Source: Candidula unifasciata (Eukaryota > Mollusca > Gastropoda > Stylommatophora > Geomitridae). Taken from it: a DNA stretch of 64,000 bases. Numbering within the stretch: position 1 is the stretch's first letter; each line of letters opens with the position of its first letter. Under the pieces are notes generated by a model. The model had not been told where the DNA came from and searched no databases. It saw only the letters and a program-made list of their open reading frames with translations. The translations under genes and the position numbers were made by a program. Positions 31,550 through 42,489 of this stretch are shown piece after piece. Where the stretch lies: positions 222,001-286,000 of the forward strand of contig CAJHNH020004724.1 of the NCBI GenBank assembly GCA_905116865.2, in the 5' to 3' direction.

Positions 31550-32448
31550 TATTCCTGGTAAGGAAGGTCCTTCATGCCACAGCGACTGACATAGTAATAA
31601 TGACAGCACACAGATTCGTGGAATGCATATCTAAGGCACCCGACAGCTCACTTTTGTCAACATATATGCGTGCAGTGTCAATCAAGATGGATGTTAAAAA
31701 AAAGTCAAATACTCATGGTAGTGCAGGAATATTATGTGGGTGAAACCCTGCTGTGTGGTGACTTTAATTCCCGGGGGATGTTTTGGAGTAATAACACGAA
31801 CAATAGACAAGGTGACACCATAGAAGGCGTGCTAACAGAAACTTGACCTGTTTGAATGATAGATGAACAAGAATATATGGAAAGGTGCGAGACACGAGTG
31901 GTGTGATAATCCTCTCTATGGCCTCGTCCAGTTTAAGCGCATTTTGTATATGAGACGAGCTAGGACACTAGGAAGTGATCACATCCCGTCCATAGTGATT
32001 ATACAGAGCCAAGAGACGATAGAGGCAGAAGAAGGCCTTCCATTACAACCAAGAAAGCTCTGATGTTAAATGTCGCCAGCGCCGTAAGACACTGTATCAA
32101 AAAAGGATGAAGAGGCCGCACCCACCCTAGTCGACTGACGAAGTTGTCAAGACATGACACAGCAAGTAACAAGAGGCAAGCAAAAAAGATAAACATACCA
32201 TACATCCAGTGGCTTAAGACTGGGGAAGATGAGGTAAGATACATTTTTAAAAAGCGTGCCAAAGAAGCGAAGTATCAAAAATAGAAGTACCGCTGAAAGT
32301 AAATCAGCTGTGATGTGTCACTTAACAATTCTGGGCCTGCATAAATTATGCAAGGAAACAAGAAAAATGGCGAGACACTAAGGCTTCAGTCTGAGCATGT
32401 GGACTTGGACAATCACGCCAAGAAGTGGGGGAGGCCATACTGAACTGC
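31550..32448 (+). pseudogene. Jockey-like LINE endonuclease remnant
   Basis: The plus strand reads LLCGDFNSRGMFWSNNTNN (about 31750), with the active-site GDFN block, and GSDHIPSIVI (about 31970), with the SDH catalytic block at the end of the AP-endonuclease domain. Between and after are stops and frameshifts; linker-like IPYIQWLKTGEDEVRYIFK follows near 32200. The copy is interrupted on its right by the LINE inserted at 32460. Confidence 0.75.
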
Positions 32449-32454
32449 TACTGA

Positions 32455-32486
<32 letters not shown>

Positions 32487-34140
32487 GTTCTCGTTATGCC
32501 TAGTGGCACATAAGGCTTCAGAGAGGACTTTCCATGCTTTCCTGTCCTGTGCAATCTTCAATGCAGTTTTCCATGTCAAAGATGCCGCACTCAGGTCACT
32601 TTCCATCGTTCGTCTCCATGTTGTTTTTGGGCGCCCCTGTTTTCTCCTTCCCTCTGGTGTCCATGTGAGAGCTGTTTTGGCAGTTATCTCAGAAGTCATT
32701 CTCATAACGTGGCCAAGCAAATTTCCATCTTCTCTTGGTAATCATACTGTCTAAAGTTTCTTGGTTTGTGGTGTGAAGTAGTTTAGTGTTTGAGATTGTA
32801 TCTGGCCAGAAAATTTTGATAATTCTACGTAGACATGTGTGGTGGAAGGTGGACAGCTTGTGTGCATCCTTTTTGGTCATTCTCCAGCATTCCGCTCCAT
32901 AGACAAGAACTGGCAAAATGATGCTCTTGTAGAGTCGGAGTTTCGTTCCTCTGCAGTAATTGTTGGATTTCCAGATTTGCCTCATCCTTCCAAAAGCAGC
33001 TCTAGCTTTGTTCAGACGTAACTGTATGTCTTCCTCTGTCCCTCCCAGTAGGGACACCGCACTGCCAAGATACGTGAAATGTTCTACATGTTCAAATGAT
33101 TGGTTACTTATGGTCCCTGGTTGCTGTTTTGGACTGTTTGTTATGATCTTAGTTTTCTTTGTATTTATTCTCAGTCCCACCATTTCTGCTGTGCAGTTTA
33201 GTCTGTTACTTTTCTCTTGTATATGTTCATGTTTATGTGATAGGAGTGCTATATCATCTGCAAAATCAAGGTCCTCAAGCATGGTGAATGGAGTCCATCG
33301 TATGCCTCTTAATGTCCTGTCTACTGTGTTCTTTAGTATCCAATCAATCACAAGGTTGAAGAGGAGAGATGACATAACACATCCCTGTCTTACACCCGTC
33401 TTTACTGGAAAAGATGTATTGTAATTTTTTATACTGCAGGAAAAGTCTTTATAAAAGAGAGCAATTATGTTGACTATTTTTTCTGGAATTCCATAATGTC
33501 GTAAAATTTTCCACAGACCGTCTCTATGGACGTGGTCAAAAGCTTTCTCAAAGTCCACAAAATTAATATGTATACTTCTCTGCCATTCGTCTCATTGTTC
33601 TAAAATGTTCCGAATGGCGAAGATGTGCTCAGTTGTTCCTCTGCCCTTTCTGAATCCTGCTTGTTCTACTCGTAGGCATTTATCTACTCCTTTTTCAAGC
33701 CACATTATGATGATTTTACAAAATATTTTTCATGGTACTGAGAGTAGAGTAATTTCCCTCCAATTTTTGCAGTCTGTTAAGTCTCCTTTTTTGGGGATTT
33801 TGACCATTGTTCCTTCAGTCGATTCATCAGGCAACACTTCTTTTTCCCAAATATCCTTGAAAAATGGTTCTAGAATGCTAGCAGTTGTGTTGGGATCTAC
33901 TTTGAGAAGTTCTGCTGACAATTCGTCTTTGCCTGGTGCTTTGTTGTTCTTTAAAGTGTGGATAGCTTTAAGGATTTCTTGTTTGCTTGGTGGTTCAGTA
34001 ATAATGTCAATGTCCTGAGAGGCTGGTTGAATTTCTGGGGTATTTTCAGGATCAGGTCTGTTGAAGAGGTCGGAGAAGTGTTTAGTCCACTGCATGTCTT
34101 GTTTTTGTTCTGTGGTGAGCAGTCTGATTTACTGACATCA
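32449..34140 (-). mobile_element. 5'-truncated L-TGA LINE with 11-bp target duplication
   Basis: TACTGACATCA occurs exactly at 32449-32459 and 34130-34140. Between them the minus strand carries LTTEQKQDMQW, NNKAPGKDELSAELLK and WREITLLSVP (RT fingers), then INFVDFEKAFD (motif A), TGVRQGCVMSSLLFNLVID, LDFADDIALL (catalytic box, near 33255), FTYLGSA and LVYGAECWRMTK. After a frameshift near 32700 come MLGHVMRM and GRRKQGRPKTTW. It ends in ten TGA units (32457-32486). Only two in-frame TGA stops (33730 and about 33592) and one frameshift interrupt RT, so this is the youngest LINE here. The endonuclease is absent because of 5' truncation. Confidence 0.92.
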
Positions 34141-34239
34141 GAAAGACCATAAAGACAAGGACAAAAGACAGAAGTTGACACATGATAGACATTCTTGTGA
34201 ACATGACTACAGTATCAGTTTCATTAGAAGAACCGAGGT

Positions 34240-34350
34240 CATCCGCGACCTCAGCCGTTCAGTAATTACTGTAAGCCGTAAGGCTATATTTAGGGCCCCA
34301 GGCAAACGCCGGGGTGGGGCCTCAAAGCAAAGGAAAAACTGTGTCCTACA
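34240..34350 (+). repeat. Repeat R-C, partial
   Basis: GTAAGCCGTAAGGCTATATT then GGGGTGGGGCCTCAAAGCAA match the 3' half of the copies at 12625 and 29965. Confidence 0.6.
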
Positions 34351-34479
34351 TCTTTGTTCATCTCAAACATAAGTCTCCCGTGAGTTGTAGATTTTTTTGT
34401 ATGCGGGATAGGCTGTCAACAAAATTACCACACATCGCTGTGTATATATATATAAATTAAATACTTGTATATACACATT

Positions 34480-34728
34480 AACACTTTGTAATGCCGTGGT
34501 GCCGGGTTCGATCACAGCTGCGGGCCATGCGCCTTGCGTTGGTTTCGACAGTGGTGTCAGCGGGCCGACCGTCCAGTAAGAAATGGCAAACTAATGGACC
34601 TAAATTAGCCTAGAGAAGCCACACAACAGCCAGGGGCTGCTGTGTGGCCTAGAGAAGCCACACAACAGCCAGGGACTGCTGTGGTTTGTTCCACAAGATC
34701 CTATAAAGGATACGCAACTAACCTATAT
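34480..34728 (+). repeat. alpha-Y SINE with 39-bp internal duplication
   Basis: GTGCCGGGTTCGATCACAGC (B box), GGTTTCGACAGTGGTGTCAG and the end CCTATAAAGGATACGCAACT identify alpha-Y. CCTAGAGAAGCCACACAACA ... GCTGTG occurs twice, at 34610 and 34649, a 39-bp direct duplication. The first 20 bases of the head are missing. Confidence 0.82.
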
Positions 34729-34834
34729 ACACATTATGCGACAAACACAGATGAAGAAAATTCTCCGCTTTAAGAAACAGAACCTGTGCAACTTTAAATT
34801 ATAATACCACAAGGACTTGTGAAATTTACGATCA

Positions 34835-34880
34835 ATGGCGCACGCGCGCTCACACACACACACACACACGCGCGCTATTA
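34835..34880. repeat. (CA)n / (CG) alternating purine-pyrimidine tract
   Basis: GCGCACGCGCGCTCACACAC ... CACACGCGCGC, symmetric CG-rich ends around a CA core. Confidence 0.85.
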
Positions 34881-35395
34881 ATCCGTTCAGGAGTTTTCAA
34901 AATATGTGTTCAATTGTGTTTAGGGAGGACCTTTGAAGCGTACTGTAATGTGAATATCTCAGATTGTGTACGCGCAAACGATTTTTGCAATTAACGAAAG
35001 CAAACATAAATTATCCAGTTCTGTAGCGCAAGGTTTTCAAGCTGAGCTAAGTTCACTTTTGTTCCAAACCAGGCCGAAATCAATTTGTGATTACACTCAA
35101 TGACCGGACATTGGGAGTTTATAGCTTTAGCTTATGTAACAGTGTACACATTTCTGTCCCCAAATTTAGCGCAGAAATGGGCGTTTTTTTTTTTTTTTTT
35201 AAGGGAAATGTTCTACTGTTTTATTTATAAAGTTAAAAAAAAAAATGATACAATGTTCGCGACATCGAAGTATTCAGTATATAGTGCTCAGTCCATTATG
35301 TTTAATTAGCGCTTGGTGGGTGATCTTCCCATCAGTTCTCTCTAATTCCCGGGACATTTCATGTGCGTTTTTTCAGGTTAGATCACGTACAGGAT
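34881..35395. other. No recognised feature
   Basis: AT-rich with T and A homopolymers at 35185-35200 and 35236-35245. Confidence 0.5.
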
Positions 35396-35397
35396 CT

Positions 35398-35632
35398 AGT
35401 TAGTTAGGTTAGTTGCGTATCCTTTTACAGGACGTTGCAGAACCAACCCCAACAGCCCCTTGCTGTTGTGTCGTTTTTCTAGGCAAATTTACGTCCAGTA
35501 GTTTGCCATTGCTTCTGGACGGTCGGCTTTCTTGATACCACTGTCGAAATCAACGCAAGGAGCATGGCCTGCAGCTGGGATCGAACCCGGCATCCCGGCA
35601 TTACGAAGCGTTCGCATCGACTTAGCTACAGG
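35398..35632 (-). repeat. alpha-Y SINE
   Basis: The minus strand has GCTAAGTCGATGCGAACGCT, GCCGGGTTCGATCCCAGCTG and GGTTGGTTCTGCAACGTCCT-like sequence, ending GTAAAAGGATACGCAACTAA. Confidence 0.87.
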
Positions 35633-35639
35633 AACTAGG

Positions 35640-35740
35640 TCAGTTATAAAAAAGTGCAAGCCTGATGTGGATTCAAACCTAAGATCTTCGAGCCACCGAC
35701 AAGCGTCTTGTCACTGCACTAAAGCGGCTCTCATAATATG
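35640..35740 (-). repeat. tRNA-like fragment
   Basis: On the minus strand GCCGCTTTAGTGCAGTGACA and TAGGTTTGAATCCACATCAG resemble A and B boxes 50 bases apart. It directly adjoins the alpha-Y SINE; the body is lost. Confidence 0.5.
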
Positions 35741-35819
35741 CCTGTTGCAGATGACAATCTAACGGCTGAAATGCCATTAGAGATTTTAATTGTTAAGATT
35801 CATTCATACGTAATACACT

Positions 35820-36245
35820 CTCATCATCATCATCATTATGTAGCAGGTCCTTTGCAGAAAGTCGCTCTAATCACAGTCTGCCTAAAAGAAACTCGGTCTC
35901 TCGCCAGCTCTCCCGCCTCATGTACTTTCATACTCAAGGAGTAACTTTTATCCTGTGCCCATCTTCGTATTGGTCGACCCCTGCGCCTCCTTCCTGGTAC
36001 CATGCCTTCTACTGTAATTTTTTTCCAATTCGTTGTGACGCTTGATATGACCAAAATATTTCAGCTTCTGAGACAGGATGCTGTTTATTAGCCAATCCTC
36101 CTTGATGTTCATACCTTTTAGATATCATATTTCTCCTCTTTTTCGTCCAAGATATTCTGAGAATCTTTCTATAGCATTTCAGCTCAAAAGCCCCTACAAC
36201 TGTTATTTTTCTCTTGACGGCGAAATGGTTAAATCCGTTGTTCTG
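35820..36245 (-). pseudogene. L-TGA LINE C-terminus
   Basis: The minus strand reads FELKCYRKILRISWTKKRRN (36200-36140), then VEGMVPGRRRRGRPIRRW (about 36010) and HEAGELARDRVSFRQ (about 35900), stops after CKGPAT, and ends ATAATGATGATGATGAT. This is the RT connection and tail region; two frames are used. Confidence 0.85.
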
Positions 36246-36974
36246 CACTTAAATGTTCTAAGTATGATTGTAGACTGTCTCCTTCAGCTCGAAAATGCAG
36301 CAGTTTTAGAAATCCTATGGTCTCTTAGCCCCTTAAAAGCAGCAGCTTTGCAGATCCTTTGATGTCGTTGTTTTTCAGCTCGCAAAAGCAGGGATTTCTT
36401 TGATTCCTTGATGCCGTCGGAGACGCTATAGATTTGCAAGCTTTGTTGGAGACTCTTTCTCCTGAGTAAACAGCCGTTCTGCACATAAAGACGGTGTCAC
36501 CTTGGATAGAGCTTACTCTCGCCTTTAAGCACACTCTTAAAAAAAAAAAAATCATTGTAATTCTACCATGTATTCCCTGATACAGCATAAGCCCTAGCTG
36601 TTTGATCCGTTGTCATCTACCTCATGGAACCGACTTCATGCTCTCTAAGCCTTACTCATTTCCTTGTCTAATTATGTTCTGGATTGTTTAGTCTCCCTTT
36701 ATTTCTGTTGGGTCTTGTTATGATGCAAGGATATTCTTAATGTATCATTATTAACTTTATGGTTACCATTTTGTCTCACTGTCTCTCCATTGCAGTTTCA
36801 TTTCTTTTCCACACCACTCGATTCCCTGGGAATTTCCAATTTATCCAAAATAAGGCATAAACATTTAACGTCTTTGGGACATCTTTTCTACCTCATAATT
36901 CGCATATACCTTTCATCACATCTACAATCATTTGTACACATCATCATCCATTCCATCTTCTTCTTATTTCTTTT
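36246..36974. other. No recognised feature
   Basis: Includes a weakly repeated stretch (36285-36500) with GCAGCAG and CTTTGATT motifs; no gene seen. Confidence 0.5.
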
Positions 36975-37533
36975 GTCGTCTCACTGATAAAAGGTTGTAG
37001 CTCAGTGTCGTGGGTTTGTCTTCTAACTGATACCAGGTTGTAGCCCAGTGTTGTGATTTTCTCGTCTCACTGAAACCAGGTTGTAGCCCATTGTCGTGGT
37101 TTTGTCGTCTCACTGAAACCAGGTTGTAGCCCATTAGCGTGATTTTCTCGTCTCACTGAAACCAGGTTGTAGCCCAATGTTGTGATTTTCTCGTCTCATT
37201 GACACCAGGTTGTAGCCCAATGTTGTGATTTTCTCGTCTCACTGAAACCAGGTTGTAGCCCAATGTTGTGATTTTCTCGTCTCACTGACACCAGGTTGTA
37301 GCCCATTAGCGTGATTTTCTCGTCTCACTGAAACCAGGTTGTAGCCCAATGTCGTGGTTTTGTCGTCTCAATGATACCAGATTGTAGCACAGTGTCGTGG
37401 TTTTGTCGTTTCAATGATAACAGGTTGTAGCCCAGTGTCGTGGTTTTGTCCTCTCAATGATACCAGGTTGTAGCCCAGTGTCGTGGTTTTGTCGTCTCAG
37501 TGATACAAGGTTGTAGCCCAGTGTCGTGGTTTT
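36975..37533. repeat. 43-bp minisatellite, exactly 13 copies
   Basis: Thirteen units of exactly 43 bp with no indels, each built as TCGTCTCACTGAAACCAGG, TTGTAGCCCA and a variable end. Three end types occur: TGTCGTGGTTTT, TGTTGTGATTTT and TAGCGTGATTTT; the middle units carry the last two, and both flanks carry the first. No spacers, so this is not a CRISPR-like array. Confidence 0.96.
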
Positions 37534-37537
37534 TCTG

Positions 37538-37750
37538 TATTTGTCTAGCGCTTCTCGTGTGGTTTGGGTGATGAATTCGTTCATCTGTTTGCAGGTGTCC
37601 GCTACAACTGTTATTCATTTCTTTCTTGGTCTTCCTTTCGCCTTCGTTCCAAATGTTCTGCTGTAAAAAGTCTTATAGTCAATTTGATAAAATTGCATTC
37701 TCACTAGATGACCCAACCATTACATTCTATGTAGGTTAGTATTATCCAGA
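37538..37750 (-). pseudogene. LINE C-terminal remnant
   Basis: The minus strand reads WLGHLVRMQFYQID (about 37700), then KAKGRPRKK (about 37640) and VADTCKQMNEFI (about 37590). This is the GH.vRM ... RGRP ... W tail of LINE polyproteins. It adjoins the 43-bp array. Confidence 0.72.
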
Positions 37751-38165
37751 CGTGGTTTTATTTTTACTTTATCTGTAATGACCTTTCTGCCTACATATTT
37801 CAGGAGGACATCTATCAGATTGCTGTGATAAACCATAAATTTGTTTTTAAAACTGAGAAATAATAAACTGGGGTAACGGTGTAGAAAGTTATAACAGCTC
37901 GGATGCCTGCTAGGCACATTCTGTGAGCAGCAAGTTATGACAGCTCGGACTCTTGCTAGCATTCTGTGAGCAGTAGGGATAAAAAGCTAGACGGAACTAA
38001 ATAGTGATGCAAATTTCGAAAGGTGGGCCGACCTGGGTCACGAAGCCAGGACTCGATGTTCACATGCTGCACTTTATCGGACTCTCGGACAGGGATGAGA
38101 CAATATGGTGACTTTACAATAGGTATTGTGAGAATTGATGTGATTTGTCGCTGTGGTAGCAAATT
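37751..38165. other. No recognised feature
   Basis: A short direct repeat, TAGCATTCTGTGAGCAG-like, at 37912-37975; nothing else seen. Confidence 0.5.
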
Positions 38166-38169
38166 AAGC

Positions 38170-38470
38170 CGACTACCTTCGCGACCAGAGTGACAAGCTT
38201 ACGGTTGGTTCATCGGAAATGTTTGACTTTAGCATTTGGCAGAGAGACACTGGAAGATACTTATCGGACACTTCGACTTTATAGGAATGACAATTTATTT
38301 TCCACTTGAGGGCCAGACCAGTGTACCGAGACACATCCCTCACGACGTTCCGTTGCGTCCAAAGCCAGCTCAAAGCTCTTTCAGCAGATTCGCCCAGCTG
38401 TTTTAGTCTCCGTTTACATTCATTTCCTGGCAAGCCCATGTGCTTAGGTATATTGTAGAAGACAGTGAAG
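38170..38470 (-). pseudogene. Possible RNase H C-terminus of a LINE
   Basis: The minus strand reads VFYNIPKHMGLPGNECKRRL, like the H-[SG]-GIPGNE block with the catalytic His of LINE RNase H domains. A Trp-rich stretch ALSWLWTQRNVVRDVSRY follows. The rest is not recognised. Confidence 0.5.
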
Positions 38471-39175
38471 ACGAGTCCAAAATTCTAACATAAAACATAG
38501 AAGTAGGAAGGGGAAGGACTTAAAGAAATTAGAGTTTGGACGGTGAGTCACCTTCCATGATAACACAATGAATCCTTTCTAAATATCATATCGTAGTTGT
38601 GCACAGCTTGTAGAAGTGCTGATGTCACTACTTTTTGTTGACGGCCAGCGTTCTAAAGTGCTTTGGTGTTTGCGACCATTTTCATTTGCTTTCTTTCTAA
38701 AATGTTCGATAACGTTATCATTGAATAAGTTGACACACCTGTCCACTAGGAGTCACCTATCACAACTTGTTGCGTTTTCGACAACATGGTCAAAGGATAT
38801 TGGTTTTTAGCTGAGCTACTACTTGCAGCCTCTCTCTCTTACTCCCCGGAAGACATTTATTCTGCAATTTCTTCCTTGTGCCAGGGATGTGGTTTTCATG
38901 ACGGCCTTCTAAACTCATGTCAAGGTGTACATGAAAATGTCACCTGAACTCTAAGCTTTTCGAGTTTTGAGGCGTTCGCAAACCGAAGTATACCCAAGAC
39001 ATCAATTATAGATCATAGAGATATGACACTAAAGTAAAAACAAAATTAATTAACGTAACGAATCTTGATAGTCGAGGAAACACGAAGAAAATGTGACAAG
39101 CGATTGGTGAGGTATCAGCAGCTTTTGAAAGCTCAAACAGAACATGAAACTACAAATTAAACAGCTTTAGAACCA
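38471..39175. other. No recognised feature
   Basis: AT-rich sequence, short frames only. Confidence 0.5.
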
Positions 39176-39177
39176 GG

Positions 39178-39310
39178 TTTATCATCATCAGATGCCTTGC
39201 CGAATGGCGTGGGCGATCATGCCTCTCCATAATCTGCGATCTCCTGCAGCATGTGTCAGTTCGTGTGCCGACACACCTCCATGCCATGCAACAAAACTGT
39301 CCAGCATCTT
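39178..39310 (-). pseudogene. L-TGA LINE 3' terminal fragment
   Basis: The minus strand has GCAGGAGATCGCAGATTATG, CGCCCACGCCATTCGGCAAG and a CTGATGATGAT tail, as at 6060 and 60120. Confidence 0.7.
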
Positions 39311-39369
39311 CTCTCGTTGTCTTCCACCAGGTTACGTATTTCAAATTCCTATATAATTTTATTTTTAAC

Positions 39370-39767
39370 ACATGCCAGTGACAGTTGGATAACCATTAGA
39401 GACATAGAACGGAAGTTAGGTGCATTAAAAAAATGCTTGAGGGAAAATGTTGAAAAAAAAATGGGATTATTTCAAGAGGGGTTTAGAAGTATTAGAAATA
39501 CCTGAGCAACCACTAGTATCCACAGTTATGAGAGACAGGGAGAAGTTGACTAGACACATTCTGGGAGGATACGAACAGGGAATCTAAACCAAACAGGCAC
39601 TGACATGATATCATCAGACAGAGGACACAAGGATGTCCAAGAGAAACTCTAAAACGAACTGTGATGAGAGAAGCCAAAGGTGCAGGAATTAATTATATCC
39701 ATCTTATCAAAGTCATTTCATGGGATAGAACGAAGCGGAGAAATAGACTGTATGACTGTGTGACATA
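39370..39767 (+). pseudogene. Decayed LINE C-terminal fragment
   Basis: REKLTRHILGGYEQG, RGCPRETLKRTVMREAKGAG and WDRTKRRNRLYDCV are spread over two frames; they resemble a LINE tail in spacing only. It is cut at its right end by the Tigger-like element. Confidence 0.4.
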
Positions 39768-39769
39768 TA

Positions 39770-41031
39770 CAGTGGAACCTCGCTTAACGAGCATGATTCG
39801 TTCCAGAATCATACTCGTTAAGCGAAACACTTGTTATGCGAAACTATTTTCTCATAAAAATTAATGTAAAATACGATAATGAGTTCCATGTCGAAAAAAT
39901 ACTTACAAAATATTATGTATAACGTTTATTCAAAGAAAATTATATACATATTCTTAAGGAGAGTGAATCATCTTCATCTTTTCTTCAAACGCGTAACGAG
40001 CCCACCTGGAATGCGAATTTGATTTGCAGGAGAAAAAAAAATCGAAATAATTATGATACAGAGCTAATAATATTTTTTTTACTAGAAAGATGTCCAGAGA
40101 CATTTGTTTTTGCCGACGCATCAACATTTTGAGAAAATGGGACACAGCATTATCATTAAATAGATGTTGCAACGCGCATAGCCACTTCCTTATTAGGGTG
40201 ATGCTTCTCAATGTAAGATGCAACAGTTTGCCCTGCTTTCAACATTTTTCTTATTTCGCCAGAAGATAGTTGCTTCTCTGTTACCTCCTTCTCCCCCTCT
40301 GACAAACTTTCCCCCAAATCTTCTTTGCTGTGAAACACAATGCAACTCCATAAGCTCTTGGGTGGTCAGCTCTTGGCTGTGCTCTTCCACAATCTCTTCG
40401 ATATCACTGTTTTCTCACTACAATTCCATGATAGTCGTCAAAGACACAATCTCGTTGACTACAGATTCCACAGGTACTGTTTCGAACACCTCAAAATCAC
40501 AAATCGACAACGCTCTCCGGCCAAAGCTTCTTCCAAACAGAAGTTAGGGTTCTCTTGGTAACCCCTTCCCCCGCCTTGTCGATCATCTTGAGGCAGGCAA
40601 CGATGTGGAAGTGATTTTTCCAAAACTTTTTGAGAGTGAGGTTGGTCCCTTCAGTCACCTGAAAACAATGATCGAAGAACCGGTCCATGGGCTGGAGCAG
40701 CTGAGTGGTGTTGGGGGGCAGAAACTGGATCTTGATGAACTTAACTTTTTTCATGGAGTTCATCTTGTAGGCCTGGAGGATTCATGCACATATATCAAAA
40801 TCTAACACAAGTTTGAGAAAATGTGTGACCACGAGCGACACTACGATGCTCCTGGAACGAGTGCTAAACACAGACTGATGTAACATGCGCACAATTCGGG
40901 ACTTTCCATCTCCTCGCCACTCGTTATGCGAAACGTCGCTCGTTAAGCAAGTCATTTTTTTTACAATTTGTTTTGCTCGTTATGCGAATCACTCGTTATG
41001 AGAGGTGCTCGTTAGGCGAGACGTTCTACTG
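39770..41031 (-). mobile_element. pogo/Tigger-like element, internally deleted
   Basis: Left terminus CAGTGGAACCTCGCTTAACG; right terminus read on the minus strand CAGTAGAACGTCTCGCCTAA. TA lies on each side (39768-39769 and 41032-41033). CTCGTTATGCGAA-like motifs repeat near both ends. The minus strand carries the end of a DDE transposase: FLPPNTTQLLQPMDR (about 40720), with the third catalytic Asp in QPMD. It continues with NLTLKKFWKNHF, ELTTQELMELHCVSQQ and SYIEKHHPNKEVAMR in shifted frames. The region for the first two catalytic Asp residues and the DNA-binding domain is absent. At 1262 bp it is roughly half the size of full elements and non-autonomous. Confidence 0.93.
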
Positions 41032-41039
41032 TAATAGCA

Positions 41040-41440
41040 TAATCATCATCATCATGTGCCCTGCCAACTGTTGAAGGCGCTCATGCTTCTCCACAGATCA
41101 CAATCCCTGGTTGCCTGGAACCTCCATGCCATCGTTTCAGTCCATCTAGCATCATCTCCATTGGTCTGCCTCTACCCCTTTTTCCACTGATCTTTTCAGT
41201 TGTCACGATGTTCTCCAATGTCTCTTTTCTCATTATGTGGCCAAAGAACAGTGTTTGTGTCTTTCTTATTGTTGTATATAGAGATCTACTGTCATTAGCT
41301 TCTTTCAATCAATCGTTGTTAATAAGTCTGGCCGCGTTCGCAACATTCATCTCAGAAACTGCAACTCTGTTGCGTCTAAATTTATCCTAACTTGTTCACT
41401 AACATTCCAAAATTCACTGCCATACAGCAGAGCGGGTAAC
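41040..41440 (-). pseudogene. L-TGA LINE 3' end
   Basis: The minus strand has IRKTQTLFFGHIMRKETLEN, then TTEKISGKRGRGRPMEMMLD, then WHGGSRQPGIV and a (TGA)n tail at 41044-41056. It directly follows the Tigger-like element. Close copies lie at 50120 (minus) and 4975 (plus). Confidence 0.85.
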
Positions 41441-42485
41441 ATGTTAGCAACCTCTCTCTGGCATTAAGTGAGAGCGATTTATTGCATAAGATATTTTTTT
41501 TTTTTTTTCATTTTCTAAAATGCAGCTTTCGCTTGAACTGTTCTGCTTTTAATCTATCACACATTTACCATGTTAGGACAGTGAATAAAAACAATACGCA
41601 AGATGCACGAGTGATGTGAAAAGAGGCCCATGTCTTTACAATATCGGGAGAAAGGGGGCAAGGAGGGGAGGGGAGAGGGAGAACTTCAAAAAAGTACAAA
41701 AAATATATAGAAAAAAAAATAGGGAGAGGACGAACTACTCCAAAACTATACGTCATTTGCACGTCATAATGGTTGTTGGGCAGCCTGTTAGACGTCTTGC
41801 CAACAGGAACAGCCTGGCTGGCTAGTTTACCTTTGTGTTTCACGTCTGAACGATCCCGCCTTTTGATCTTGGCCGGAAGACCGAAACACTATTGTATGGC
41901 AATGTATAGTCACTTCCATTGGAGCATGGTATTCAAATAAATTAAATATTTATCCTTCCTGGCACGATTCAATGCTTGAACATGTATGGTTAGGAAACAT
42001 ATGATGAACATATTTCGCATTTGAATTTCTCCAGCAGAGAGTTTTAACAGCAATAACATAGTTAATAGTTTGTGTTGGCACTTTTAGAGGATGCTTTCTG
42101 CAGGTAATAATTTTTACAGTTGTTTATTGTGTGTGCGTGTTGAGATTGTAATAAAACGACGACAGTGGTGTTCTGTGGTATTTAAATATACAGAAATAGA
42201 ATAAAGGGGTGAACTGTTGCAGTGAAGTTGTAATAGAGACGACTAAAGATCGACTGTTATTGTTGTTGTTTTTAAGTAATCTATTTGTGTGAATCCATAA
42301 CTGGAAATTACAGATGAGTAGAACGTCAAAGAAATTAAAAAAAAAAAAAATTAAAAAAAAAAAAAAAAACAGTTTACGGTTGAGATAGTCTTAAAACGTT
42401 AATAATTTCCAAAATGTGAATTAGTTGAAAACATTACTGAGCTAAAAGTTGGGAAAAACAAGTACTTAATAAAGCACTTCTTTTC
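41441..42485. other. No recognised feature, about 1 kb
   Basis: A-rich with poly-T at 41490 and poly-A at 42338-42370. A short purine-rich stretch lies at 41640-41690. Confidence 0.5.
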
Positions 42486-42489
42486 GCAA

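Noticed and set aside
36975..37533. Regular 43-bp repeats considered as a CRISPR-like array
   Set aside because: Units are contiguous without unique spacers, and the rest of the window is clearly eukaryotic.
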